Virus record (IMG/VR): IMGVR_UViG_3300012936_000125
Location: 1 to 27,959 of that record
DNA: 27,959 nt
Strand: one strand, 5' to 3'
Source of the DNA: a virus
The position numbers and the translations under genes are program-made. Each line of letters begins with the position of its first letter. Positions within the stretch are counted from its first letter, which is position 1. The notes under the pieces are model-generated. The model saw only the letters and a program-made list of their open reading frames with translations. It did no database searches and was not told the DNA's origin. Below, one piece after another: positions 9,201 through 15,577 of this stretch.

Positions 9201-12200
9201 TACTTCAAAATGGGAAAGTGATGGAAGTGATCGTACTTTTAATGTAATAAGACAAGGAACTCCCGGAATAAGTACCGATGCAAAGGTAACTGTATCCATT
9301 GGAAATGTTACCCCAGAAACTCTATTTTATAAATTAGATCCTATTACAGACAATGATCTTCCTACAGATCAAATAGAAGTTTCAATTGATACAGAAGTTG
9401 TTGGATATAATCAACTTCAATCGAAGGCTAGTCTTTTCAGTGGAAATAGAACAGTTGCGATTGCTAGAACAAATTCATTTGACTATCATTTAACAGAGGT
9501 TCCTGAAAGAAATTCTTATGTTTCAACATCGTCCTCAATTACATACACGACAGACTGTACTCATACTGACGGTCCAATTGCAAAAGTTGATGTAACTAGT
9601 AGTGGAAGAAATTATAATATTCTTCCAGAAATAACATCAATTGATTCTATCGATGGAATTAAAGCAGATTTATTTGCTGTCAGTTCCAATATTGGTAATA
9701 TTGAAAAAGTAAAACTTAATGATATTGGATATGATTTTCCAACAGATAACACACTGAAACCAAGTGCTATTTTACCACAAATTATAAAGGTAGATGCTTT
9801 TGCAAAAGTAGGAACTATTGGAATAAATTCCGCTGGAAAAGGTTATAGTTCTGCACCTAAGTTACTTGCATTTGATGGAAAAACTGGAAATTTAATAAAC
9901 GACCTAGATGTTGGATATAATCTTGGTGATACTGAAGTGACTATCTTTAGTAATACGGATGGTATTAACAATTCAGTTCCAACAATACTTCCAACTAGAA
10001 ATAGCAATGGAGTTGGAATTAGCACGGTTGGATTTAATACAGTTACTAAAGATGTGGTAATAACACTGTCAGTTGGATTCTCAGCAGATGAAGTTTTCCC
10101 ATTTGCAGTAAATGACAAAGTTATGATTGAAAACGTCAGTGTTGGCGTTGGATCTACTGGAAAAGGATTCAACTCAAAAGATTATGGATATAAATTATTC
10201 ACACTGAAATCTGTTACTCCAAATATTGGCGGAATTGGCACTGTAACTTACAATCTAACAAATGACTTAAATCATGGAGAAAATCCAGGAATTTACGATG
10301 ATATAAACTCTTCTGGAATAATCATTCCAGAAAAATTCTTCCCAGTATTTGATCCAATATTAGAAGTTGGCGATTATTTACCTGGAGAGAAAGTAACCTC
10401 AAATGGTAAAGAAGGAACTGTTCAAAGTTGGGACAGAGGAACTAAGACTTTAAGAATTCTATCAACTGATGATTTCAAAGTTAATGATAAACTACGCGGA
10501 TTAACCTCAGATTTAGCTGGTATTGCTTCGACTATAACAAACTATGAATGCTATTTTGAAGTTGGTCCTTCTACAGAAATTTTTGATGGAATTCAATCTT
10601 ATTCTGGAGTGTTAAACAGTGATCTACAAAGACTGCAAGATAGTTTCTATTATCAAAACTTTGCATATTCCTTAAAATCAAAAATTCCTTTTGATACTTG
10701 GAATGATGTCGTATCAAGTACAAATCACACAATTGGATATAGAAAATTTGCAGATCTGCAAGTAGAATCTACAAATAACCAGGCTCTTATTGTTGGTCTT
10801 TCAACAGAAACAACAGATCTTTCTATTGTACAGGATCTTGATGGATTTGTTGATACAAATTGTGTATTTGATTATGATATTGCTAGAGAAAATAATTTAA
10901 ACTTTGATCTTGAAGGTGGCGTCTTATCGGATAAAATTATTTTTGAAAATAGAGTTTTATCTGATTTTACCGAATCCTTAGGAAACCGTGTTCTTTCTAT
11001 TGATGACATAAGTCCTCAATTTAATAGCAATCCTAGATCAACAGCATTCACTGTTGTTAATACGTTCCCACTTGCCGATTTCCGCACCAGAAAATACATT
11101 ACTTACGTAAGGGATTCTAGGTTTACACAAGAAAGACAACTCATGATCGTTGATTTGATTCATGATGATTCTTTTGCATATATCAATCAATATGCAAGAG
11201 TTGAAAGTGTTTATGATCAAGGATCTTTTGATTTTGCTATTTCTGGAAGTGAAGGTCAACTTCAATTCTACCCAACTAAGTCTTCTGTTAATGATTATGA
11301 TATTACAGCAATTTCTTATAATTTAAATGATAATTTCTTGAGTACTGGAAGTACTGTTGTTGGTGGATCTGTAGTAGACTCAAGTAGTGTAGTTGTAAAT
11401 TCTGGAATATCAACAACTATTGTAAGTATTGGTGATACCTATCACTCTGCAAAAGTTCTTGTTACTATCGCTCCAGATGTAGAAAATGTTTCTTATGGAG
11501 CTACATCTACATTCAATGTAAATGAATTTGAAGCACAAGAATTAAATATTGTTCATGATGGAACTAATGTTTCTATCTTAGAGTTTGGTAAATTAACAAC
11601 AAACCTTGGCGGTTTTCCTGCTACAGGATTTGGGACTTATACCGCATATCTCTCTGGTGGGCAATTAAAACTTGACTTTAATCCCGCAGGAATTGGAACT
11701 ACAGCGGTCGTCAATACAATAGTTGTTGGATTGTCCTCTATATCAAGCGGAACAACATTTGCTGATATGAAACATGCTAGATTGGAATCCAAGACTACTG
11801 GTATTGCCTCTTCTAGTTCTCCTGTAGAAAATGTCATTGGATCTTATCCAAGTCACATTTCAGTAAGCAACGATAGATATGATGCAGCACATTTCTTAGT
11901 TCAAGTTCATGACACTACAAACAATAGATATGAATTTTTAGAATACATTATAGTTGATGATCATGTAGAAAGTGTTGCAACTCACAATACCTATGATACT
12001 GAATATGGAAATATTGAAACTCATATTGGTTTAGGTACTTTTGGTAGTAGAATCAATGTAGTTGGCACTGCAGCGACAACAGAACTTCTTTACACTCCAA
12101 TATCTGGTATCGATACCAAAGTTCATGTCTTTATGAATGCGTTGAGATTGGAAGATGATACTAAAGATGTTATTTCTCTTGTTAACGGATCTATAGAAAC

Positions 12201-15200
12201 TGGATTCGCAGAATACACGGGTACTGATAGAGATATTAAGAGATCATTCGCACTTACGCACAAGAATGATCCTATCTTTGAAAGAAATTTCTTAGGTAAT
12301 AGTAGCAGTATTGTTAATGTAGATACAAACACTATTAAACTACCAAATCACTTCTTTGTAACAGGAGAAGAACTAAGATATGTTCATGCTGGTATTGGAT
12401 CGACACAGGCTATCTCAATTACATCTACAACATTCCCATCATCTGGCATAACGACAACAAAACTTCCTGAAAGAGGGTTTTTTGCAGTTAAAGTCAATGA
12501 TAATGAAATTCAACTCGCATCAAGCGCACAAAATTCATTATTATCCACACCACAAGTTGTTGATATAAGCAGTGTTGGAATTGGAACCTCTCACAGATTT
12601 GTTTCTGTAAATCAAAATCCAAAAGTTCTGGTTGCTCTTGATAACTTAATTCAATCTCCAATTGTATCAACTTCGATTACAACCACTTTACTTGATCAGG
12701 CATTAAGCACTGATGATATCATCAAGTTTACTGGAATAACTTCTTTCTTCGGTGGAGATCTTATTAAGATTGGCAATGAAATAATGCTTATAGAAGGTGT
12801 TGGTATTGGATCTACAAATCATATAAGAGTTCGTAGATCGTGGATGGGAACACCATTAAGTGGAATAGCAACAGGTGCATTAGTTACTAAAGTAGTTGGT
12901 AATTATAATATTGTTGATAATACACTTAACTTTGTTGAAGCTCCATATGGAAATATCCCACTAGGTACATCAACAAATCCACCAGATCAAAGAGATTTCC
13001 AAGGAATATCAACAAGTTCAACTTTCCAAGGTAGATCATTCCTTAGAAGTGGTGCTCAAAATACTTCTAATGAAACTTATTATAAAAACTATGTTTTTGA
13101 TGATATTTCTCAAAACTTTACTGGAATATCAAACACATTTACCCTTACTAATCAGGGAACTAATGTCGCTGGAATTTCAAATGAAGGTGCAATTGTTCTC
13201 ATAAATGATATCTTCCAAACTTCTGGTCTTAATGATAATTATGAACTTGAAGAAAGTGTTGGAGTTACTTCAATCACCTTTGTTGGTACTGGTAGAACAA
13301 CACAGTCAGCATTCCTTGAATCAATGGGGAGAGAAGTTGGGGTTTCTAGTTTTCCAAGAGGAGGAATGATCGTTTCTGTTGGATCTAGTGAAGGATTTGG
13401 ATATCAACCTCTCGTTGCTGCAGGAGGAACTGCTACAGTATCTGCAGGAGGAACAATCTCAGCGATTTCAATCGGCAATTCTGGTTCTGGATATAGAGTA
13501 GGAATTCAAACGATTGTAAATGTTAGTGTTGGAACTACGTCAGTGACAGGTTCAAATCTGGTTGCAATAGGAACCGCATCTATTGTTAATGGTAATATTA
13601 CTGGAGTAACTATTACTAATCCTGGATCTGGATATACTACTACCAATCCACCATTTGTTGTTTTTGATTCTCCACGCTCTTATTCATCAATTCCTCTTCA
13701 GTACAGTTCTTTCTCTTCAGGAATAGGAACCGGCGCATCTATTGACATTGTAGTTGGTCAAGGATCTAGTATTATTGATTTCAACTTGACAAATACTGGA
13801 TATGGTTATGGTGATGGCGAAATTTTAACTATTCCTACTGGAAATCTTACTGGAATCCCAACAACATCATCTTTTGGTTCAACTGAGTTCCAAATTCAAA
13901 TCGAAAAAGTAATTAGAGACGAGTTTACTGGATGGTCTCTTGGTGTTCTTGAGACTTTGGATAATGTTAATTCCTTTATTGACGGGACAAGAACAGACTT
14001 CCCATTAATTAGAGCTGGGCAAAACATTGCAATTATGAAGTCTAAGGGATCTAAGATCGAATTAGATCACCTTCTTCTCATCTTTGTAAATAGCATATTA
14101 CAAAAACCTAAAGTTGCATACGAATTTAACGGAGGTTCTTTAGTAACATTTAAAGAAGCACCAAAGGTTGGTGATGATATTAAGATTGTATTCTATAAAG
14201 GAAGTGGAGATAATCTTGATGTTATTGATAGAGAGGTTATTGAAACTATCAAGTATGGTGATGAAGTAACACTAAATTATGATCAAGATAAAGGTCAAAA
14301 GTCTTATTTGCAAGAAAATGCAAGAACAATAAGCACAGTCACTTCTATAGATTCTGCAAATACTCTTCCATATTATGGACCAGGTAATACTAGAGACACA
14401 AATTTGAAAAGACCTATTACTTGGTGCAGACAGACCCAAGATAAGATTATTAATGGCCAAGAAGTTGGCAAAGATAGGGAAATCTATGAACCAGTGATTA
14501 CTCCATGTGCAAATATCATTAAATCTGTTGGTATTGGATCTACTGTCATTTATGTTGATAGACTAAGACCTCTGTTTAATCTTGAAAGTGAATCTCAAGA
14601 TGCTTCATTTAGAAATGCTGTGCAAAAACAAGTAACATTTATTTCATCTAAAGTAACTGTTGCGGCTGCAGCAACTGCTGTAGTTTCTACTGCGGGAACT
14701 ATATCTTCTGCAGTTATTTCCACTGGAGGAGTTGGTTATTCAACAACTCCTGAAGTAAGTATTGGTATGGGATCTACGAGAGCAACTGCTACCGCCATTG
14801 TTAGTGGTGGAGTTGTAACTGGAGTAGCAATCAGCAATCCAGGTGCTGGATATACCACATCAACTCCACCAAGTGTTCTTATCGCTCCTCCAACACAAGA
14901 AACAGAAACCTGCAAGGTTTTCTCTTATTCTGGAGATTCTGGTGTTGTTGTTGGATTTGGAACAACATCGATTGGATCAATAAATGAACTTATCTTAGAA
15001 TTCCACATCCCATATGATTCTGTATTGAGAAACACCGATTTGGTTGGTTCTGCAACAACATTGAGTGGAATATCTACTGGAGATTACTTTACCATATTTA
15101 ATTCTAATGTCTCTATTGGGGCAACTGGATCACCTCTCACATCTTTTGATACCTCCAATAACATAATAGGAATTACAACATCATATATTGATTCAGTATT

Positions 15201-15555
15201 CCAAGTAAAATCTGTACAAATAGTTTCTAGAAGTATCGGTGGAATATCTACCAATGTTGTAAGAATAAATTCTGGAGTTACTGGAGTATCGACCATTGGT
15301 TTTAGTTCGACTACAGAATTCTTTGATTCTGCAAACTTTACTTTTGATGATTCTGGTATATTGACTTTTGCTGGTGGAATATCTACATCAAATTACTTCG
15401 CTGAATTTAGTTGGGGTAAACTTATACTTGATTCTAGAAATAAACAACTATCGCATGAAGCAAGGACTTTGAACGGATTCTCAGGTCTATCAACTTCAGA
15501 TTCAATATCTAGAACAAGATACCTTAGATTCAAAAACAATACCCATTCAATATAA
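3229..15555 (+). CDS. Giant 4108-residue baseplate/virion structural protein in the gene 7 position, with YHYH-type domain
   Basis: An intact 12.3-kb frame codes for about 440 kDa, four times T4 gp7 (1032 residues), which holds this position after gp6. I see no clear gp7 similarity by eye. The N-terminus (MTEKRIQFSNIVKSQVPTYV) resembles cyanophage virion structural proteins. Residues 105-127 carry a DDEIITYTG...CIRGFVG block. The body is built of repeats: about fifteen copies of a module ending in G-x-G-Y (from residue 740 to 3880) and about eight 'H-G/N-x-x-x-G-D/E ... YYV-x-K-x-D-x-x-x-x-K/Q-L-A' modules (near 475, 596, 859, 968, 1526, 1713, 1877, 3034). A YHYH-type domain spans about 1225-1375 (IGWAYDGNPIYGPYGY at 1280-1295). 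Further landmarks are a YYQNFAYSLKS block near 2474 and a VNSILQKP block near 3620. No signal peptide is seen and Cys is rare. I infer a multidomain wedge or tail-fibre network protein. Coding status is certain; role is by context. Confidence 0.93.
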   Translation: MTEKRIQFSNIVKSQVPTYVANDFPLISEFLKQYYLSQEFKSAPIDLIQNIDQYIKLDEQASINHTVVLSEDIDEFATTINIDVSKSPQGTQKFPDTYGLLKIDDEIITYTGKTQFSFTGCIRGFVGISSYKETANSENLVFNSTESADHKASATIENLTCLFLKEFLKKTKVQLLPGLSNRTLFSGLDENKFIKQSKDFYSSKGTDESFKILFKALYGEDIKILRPKEYLFTPSNAQNLVTSNFVVEGILGDPKKLELQTIFQDYPSKAYTPIYNVEEIKVGAGKTYYRLSFDGGYNRDVGVFGSTYGDFKVSPKTHVIGNVSAGSTFIDVDSTVGFETSGNLYVKYPNGISVQSGIVSYTSKTLTQFLGCSNIEEEIVDGDSVGISSFLYVKPNPDPVAPFDDVEVRVGSILTGFSKPENASDFKVDDTFMVKSLGVRNDNHKFKNWVYSNPVQYTIDKIELISTTSPRTYKLTLKADHYLKNGDKLEIKSITGSSTDDADVSDIISSKVITIKTSGNINTNGRYYIKKKINKVNSLAFPFLQKFQANVQNVYKKKYSSSLLVASNSLPSYAVQPIVTGKKEITFSGTFTGSTLKINNHGFYTGEAVYYTPEISTTTLSLDGDDIISTSIKSSLFTGISGGEGLYFIKRIDDNNIQLAKSLANLYFAKFIVLEGSPTVKNNKIEPFKNYLKILEPQKLYRELAVPTETNSPIETNPGSTGILVNGVEILNYKSNDLIYHGSIENIEVTAPGDSFDVINPPHLKIEDVDGTASVALGTTSTVGTGATGFLAVSGSLREIRLLDRGFDYIETPTVSISGANGKNAKAQVSMKLVDHSVEFFSDPASARVGLGSTLSTIGFSTYHKFRVGEEVVYRTNSQRGVGGLSTDAIYYTSIVNPTTVKLHNSLADAVVGINTVTLTFHGIGKHNLQCISKKSIIDSINIIDSGVGYENKKRSVSVSGINTSLNTITIKNHNYNSGEIIRYSVGTGNTIGGLINDRDYYVTKLDTDTFKLSEIGTVSEGREFYYSTNQYVDLISKGSNTHYFNYRPISVEVKGAVGISSVGTETFKARVQPIVRGSVTSVHLENKGVGYGNNEIINFNRKPAVSVVSGKNAQVKPIVTADGRIVEVVIENIGSNYTSTPDLVINGPGIGCVLTPIFKNGQLSEVLVIESGIGYSQESTTIDVIATETRADFNPVLKTWRFNLFEKLYQNKQIKDDDVVLSPSSSEKYGLQCYHMYAPRKLREIMFSVGEGGEILFGSPDLKIVNSEETEFTDHSPIIGWAYDGNPIYGPYGYSNVDGGIVTLMKSSYKLNSQRVNGPPISIYPLGFFVEDYSYYENNDDSFLDRNNGRFCITPEYPNGTYAYFTTINPGNIESAGSFQGYKLPQFPYLIGDKYQSKAQQFNFENSSNQDDYDINNTDWCRNTFPYNLTDDVEYPYIFTPDKLKQTGKIISTGKGTVERIEIKSAGESYKVGDLVNFSDTDTTGFGAAGKVSLLKGREVTSIVSNETVKLNSIIIPSSEKGNYIVESSTPHGFDNLDIVSLSGLSTTSSKIEGSYKIGVSNESFRVVGTGTTGVAVGATSVTGLVTFFEVRGGDLTRSSIVPNDILGIGTERVKVLNIDPLNSRLRVLRAVDGTVGETHAIGSTITEISRRFTINSGFKTTYDFKRNKEIYFSPVESIGLGTESGVGIGTTIVFSHPGAGATQIFIPTKSIFIKNHNLNTGDSLTYSANGGQGIVYNEYTNIGAAKTLSEGQTLFVAKISNDLIGVATQRVGLGTTGEFIGIGNTSKTLFFTGVGAGTTHSFTTNYSNIIGDVTKRVVTVTTKENHGVTVGHVVYVDVNPSVASTYTVKYNQSNRRILVGINTFASSGINTTTNTFTIVDHGYASGDKVIHSASTPSGGLENDRIYYVTKVDANNFKLANTHYESVALKPTTISITSASSGEFGLINPPISAYRSSTVVFDLTDSTLSYTKQSTNYSAFKLNFYTDSSYTSKWESDGSDRTFNVIRQGTPGISTDAKVTVSIGNVTPETLFYKLDPITDNDLPTDQIEVSIDTEVVGYNQLQSKASLFSGNRTVAIARTNSFDYHLTEVPERNSYVSTSSSITYTTDCTHTDGPIAKVDVTSSGRNYNILPEITSIDSIDGIKADLFAVSSNIGNIEKVKLNDIGYDFPTDNTLKPSAILPQIIKVDAFAKVGTIGINSAGKGYSSAPKLLAFDGKTGNLINDLDVGYNLGDTEVTIFSNTDGINNSVPTILPTRNSNGVGISTVGFNTVTKDVVITLSVGFSADEVFPFAVNDKVMIENVSVGVGSTGKGFNSKDYGYKLFTLKSVTPNIGGIGTVTYNLTNDLNHGENPGIYDDINSSGIIIPEKFFPVFDPILEVGDYLPGEKVTSNGKEGTVQSWDRGTKTLRILSTDDFKVNDKLRGLTSDLAGIASTITNYECYFEVGPSTEIFDGIQSYSGVLNSDLQRLQDSFYYQNFAYSLKSKIPFDTWNDVVSSTNHTIGYRKFADLQVESTNNQALIVGLSTETTDLSIVQDLDGFVDTNCVFDYDIARENNLNFDLEGGVLSDKIIFENRVLSDFTESLGNRVLSIDDISPQFNSNPRSTAFTVVNTFPLADFRTRKYITYVRDSRFTQERQLMIVDLIHDDSFAYINQYARVESVYDQGSFDFAISGSEGQLQFYPTKSSVNDYDITAISYNLNDNFLSTGSTVVGGSVVDSSSVVVNSGISTTIVSIGDTYHSAKVLVTIAPDVENVSYGATSTFNVNEFEAQELNIVHDGTNVSILEFGKLTTNLGGFPATGFGTYTAYLSGGQLKLDFNPAGIGTTAVVNTIVVGLSSISSGTTFADMKHARLESKTTGIASSSSPVENVIGSYPSHISVSNDRYDAAHFLVQVHDTTNNRYEFLEYIIVDDHVESVATHNTYDTEYGNIETHIGLGTFGSRINVVGTAATTELLYTPISGIDTKVHVFMNALRLEDDTKDVISLVNGSIETGFAEYTGTDRDIKRSFALTHKNDPIFERNFLGNSSSIVNVDTNTIKLPNHFFVTGEELRYVHAGIGSTQAISITSTTFPSSGITTTKLPERGFFAVKVNDNEIQLASSAQNSLLSTPQVVDISSVGIGTSHRFVSVNQNPKVLVALDNLIQSPIVSTSITTTLLDQALSTDDIIKFTGITSFFGGDLIKIGNEIMLIEGVGIGSTNHIRVRRSWMGTPLSGIATGALVTKVVGNYNIVDNTLNFVEAPYGNIPLGTSTNPPDQRDFQGISTSSTFQGRSFLRSGAQNTSNETYYKNYVFDDISQNFTGISNTFTLTNQGTNVAGISNEGAIVLINDIFQTSGLNDNYELEESVGVTSITFVGTGRTTQSAFLESMGREVGVSSFPRGGMIVSVGSSEGFGYQPLVAAGGTATVSAGGTISAISIGNSGSGYRVGIQTIVNVSVGTTSVTGSNLVAIGTASIVNGNITGVTITNPGSGYTTTNPPFVVFDSPRSYSSIPLQYSSFSSGIGTGASIDIVVGQGSSIIDFNLTNTGYGYGDGEILTIPTGNLTGIPTTSSFGSTEFQIQIEKVIRDEFTGWSLGVLETLDNVNSFIDGTRTDFPLIRAGQNIAIMKSKGSKIELDHLLLIFVNSILQKPKVAYEFNGGSLVTFKEAPKVGDDIKIVFYKGSGDNLDVIDREVIETIKYGDEVTLNYDQDKGQKSYLQENARTISTVTSIDSANTLPYYGPGNTRDTNLKRPITWCRQTQDKIINGQEVGKDREIYEPVITPCANIIKSVGIGSTVIYVDRLRPLFNLESESQDASFRNAVQKQVTFISSKVTVAAAATAVVSTAGTISSAVISTGGVGYSTTPEVSIGMGSTRATATAIVSGGVVTGVAISNPGAGYTTSTPPSVLIAPPTQETETCKVFSYSGDSGVVVGFGTTSIGSINELILEFHIPYDSVLRNTDLVGSATTLSGISTGDYFTIFNSNVSIGATGSPLTSFDTSNNIIGITTSYIDSVFQVKSVQIVSRSIGGISTNVVRINSGVTGVSTIGFSSTTEFFDSANFTFDDSGILTFAGGISTSNYFAEFSWGKLILDSRNKQLSHEARTLNGFSGLSTSDSISRTRYLRFKNNTHSI
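6466..6789 (+). repeat. Three tandem G-x-G-Y modules in the giant protein
   Basis: Residues 1080-1187 contain three consecutive modules of about 35 residues: VTSVHLENKGVGYGNNEIIN, then IVEVVIENIGSNYTSTPDLV, then LSEVLVIESGIGYSQESTTI. The pattern is I/V-x-x-V/I-x-I/V-x-N/S-x-G-x-x-Y, then a turn and a hydrophobic strand. The alternating hydrophobic residues suggest beta strands joined by Gly turns. DNA identity between copies is low, so the duplications are old. Confidence 0.8.
9577..9882 (+). repeat. Three tandem G-x-G-Y modules, second block
   Basis: Residues 2117-2218 hold IAKVDVTSSGRNYNILPEIT, then IEKVKLNDIGYDFPTDN, then VGTIGINSAGKGYSSAPKLL. The first and third fit the module well; the middle copy is degenerate. 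The spacing resembles the block at 6466-6789, which suggests that a triple unit is a recurring structural piece. Confidence 0.7.
13366..13840 (+). repeat. Four G-x-G-Y modules near the C-terminal part of the giant protein
   Basis: The copies include IVSVGSSEGFGYQPLV, ISAISIGNSGSGYRVG (from 13456), ITGVTITNPGSGYTTTNPPF and IIDFNLTNTGYGYGDGEILT. The pair at 13456-13674 has the same two-module layout as 14701-14892, as the gp8 insertion at 18589-18840 and as 25369-25578 in the DUF4815 protein. Confidence 0.8.
14701..14892 (+). repeat. Two-module G-x-G-Y unit, last copy in the giant protein
   Basis: ISSAVISTGGVGYSTTPEVS is followed by VTGVAISNPGAGYTTSTPPS. The second half is nearly the same as the module near 13597 (ITGVTITNPGSGYTTTNPPF), with clear DNA similarity (AATCCTGGATCTGGATATAC against AATCCAGGTGCTGGATATAC), which points to a fairly recent duplication. 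Confidence 0.8.
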
Positions 15556-15558
15556 ATA
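15551..15558 (+). promoter_or_regulatory. Candidate late promoter TATAAATA before the tail fibre gene
   Basis: This is an exact match to the T4 late consensus TATAAATA. It ends 20 bases before the ATG at 15578 and contains the TAA stop (15553-15555) of the giant gene. It is the best promoter match noted in the gene gaps and would let the fibre gene be transcribed without reading through 12 kb upstream. Confidence 0.65.
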
Positions 15559-15577
15559 TTTTTAAACCCAAAGAATA

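Noticed and set aside
9843-10172. Open frame of 109 codons on the - strand in the giant gene
   Set aside because: It mirrors Gly/Val/Thr-rich repeat coding and has no features of a gene. The + strand frame continues unbroken. Other antisense frames (for example 4260-4508, 11637-11837, 21219-21557, 23443-23769) are rejected for the same reason.
3229-15555. The giant gene as a bacterial adhesin, making this a bacterial chromosome
   Set aside because: It has no signal peptide or surface anchor, and it lies between clear T4-type gp6 and gp8 with small gaps on one strand.
3229-15555. The giant gene as an artefact of joined genes or a hidden frameshift
   Set aside because: The frame is intact throughout, motifs lie in phase from start to end, and composition is even. 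I saw no abrupt loss of coding character.
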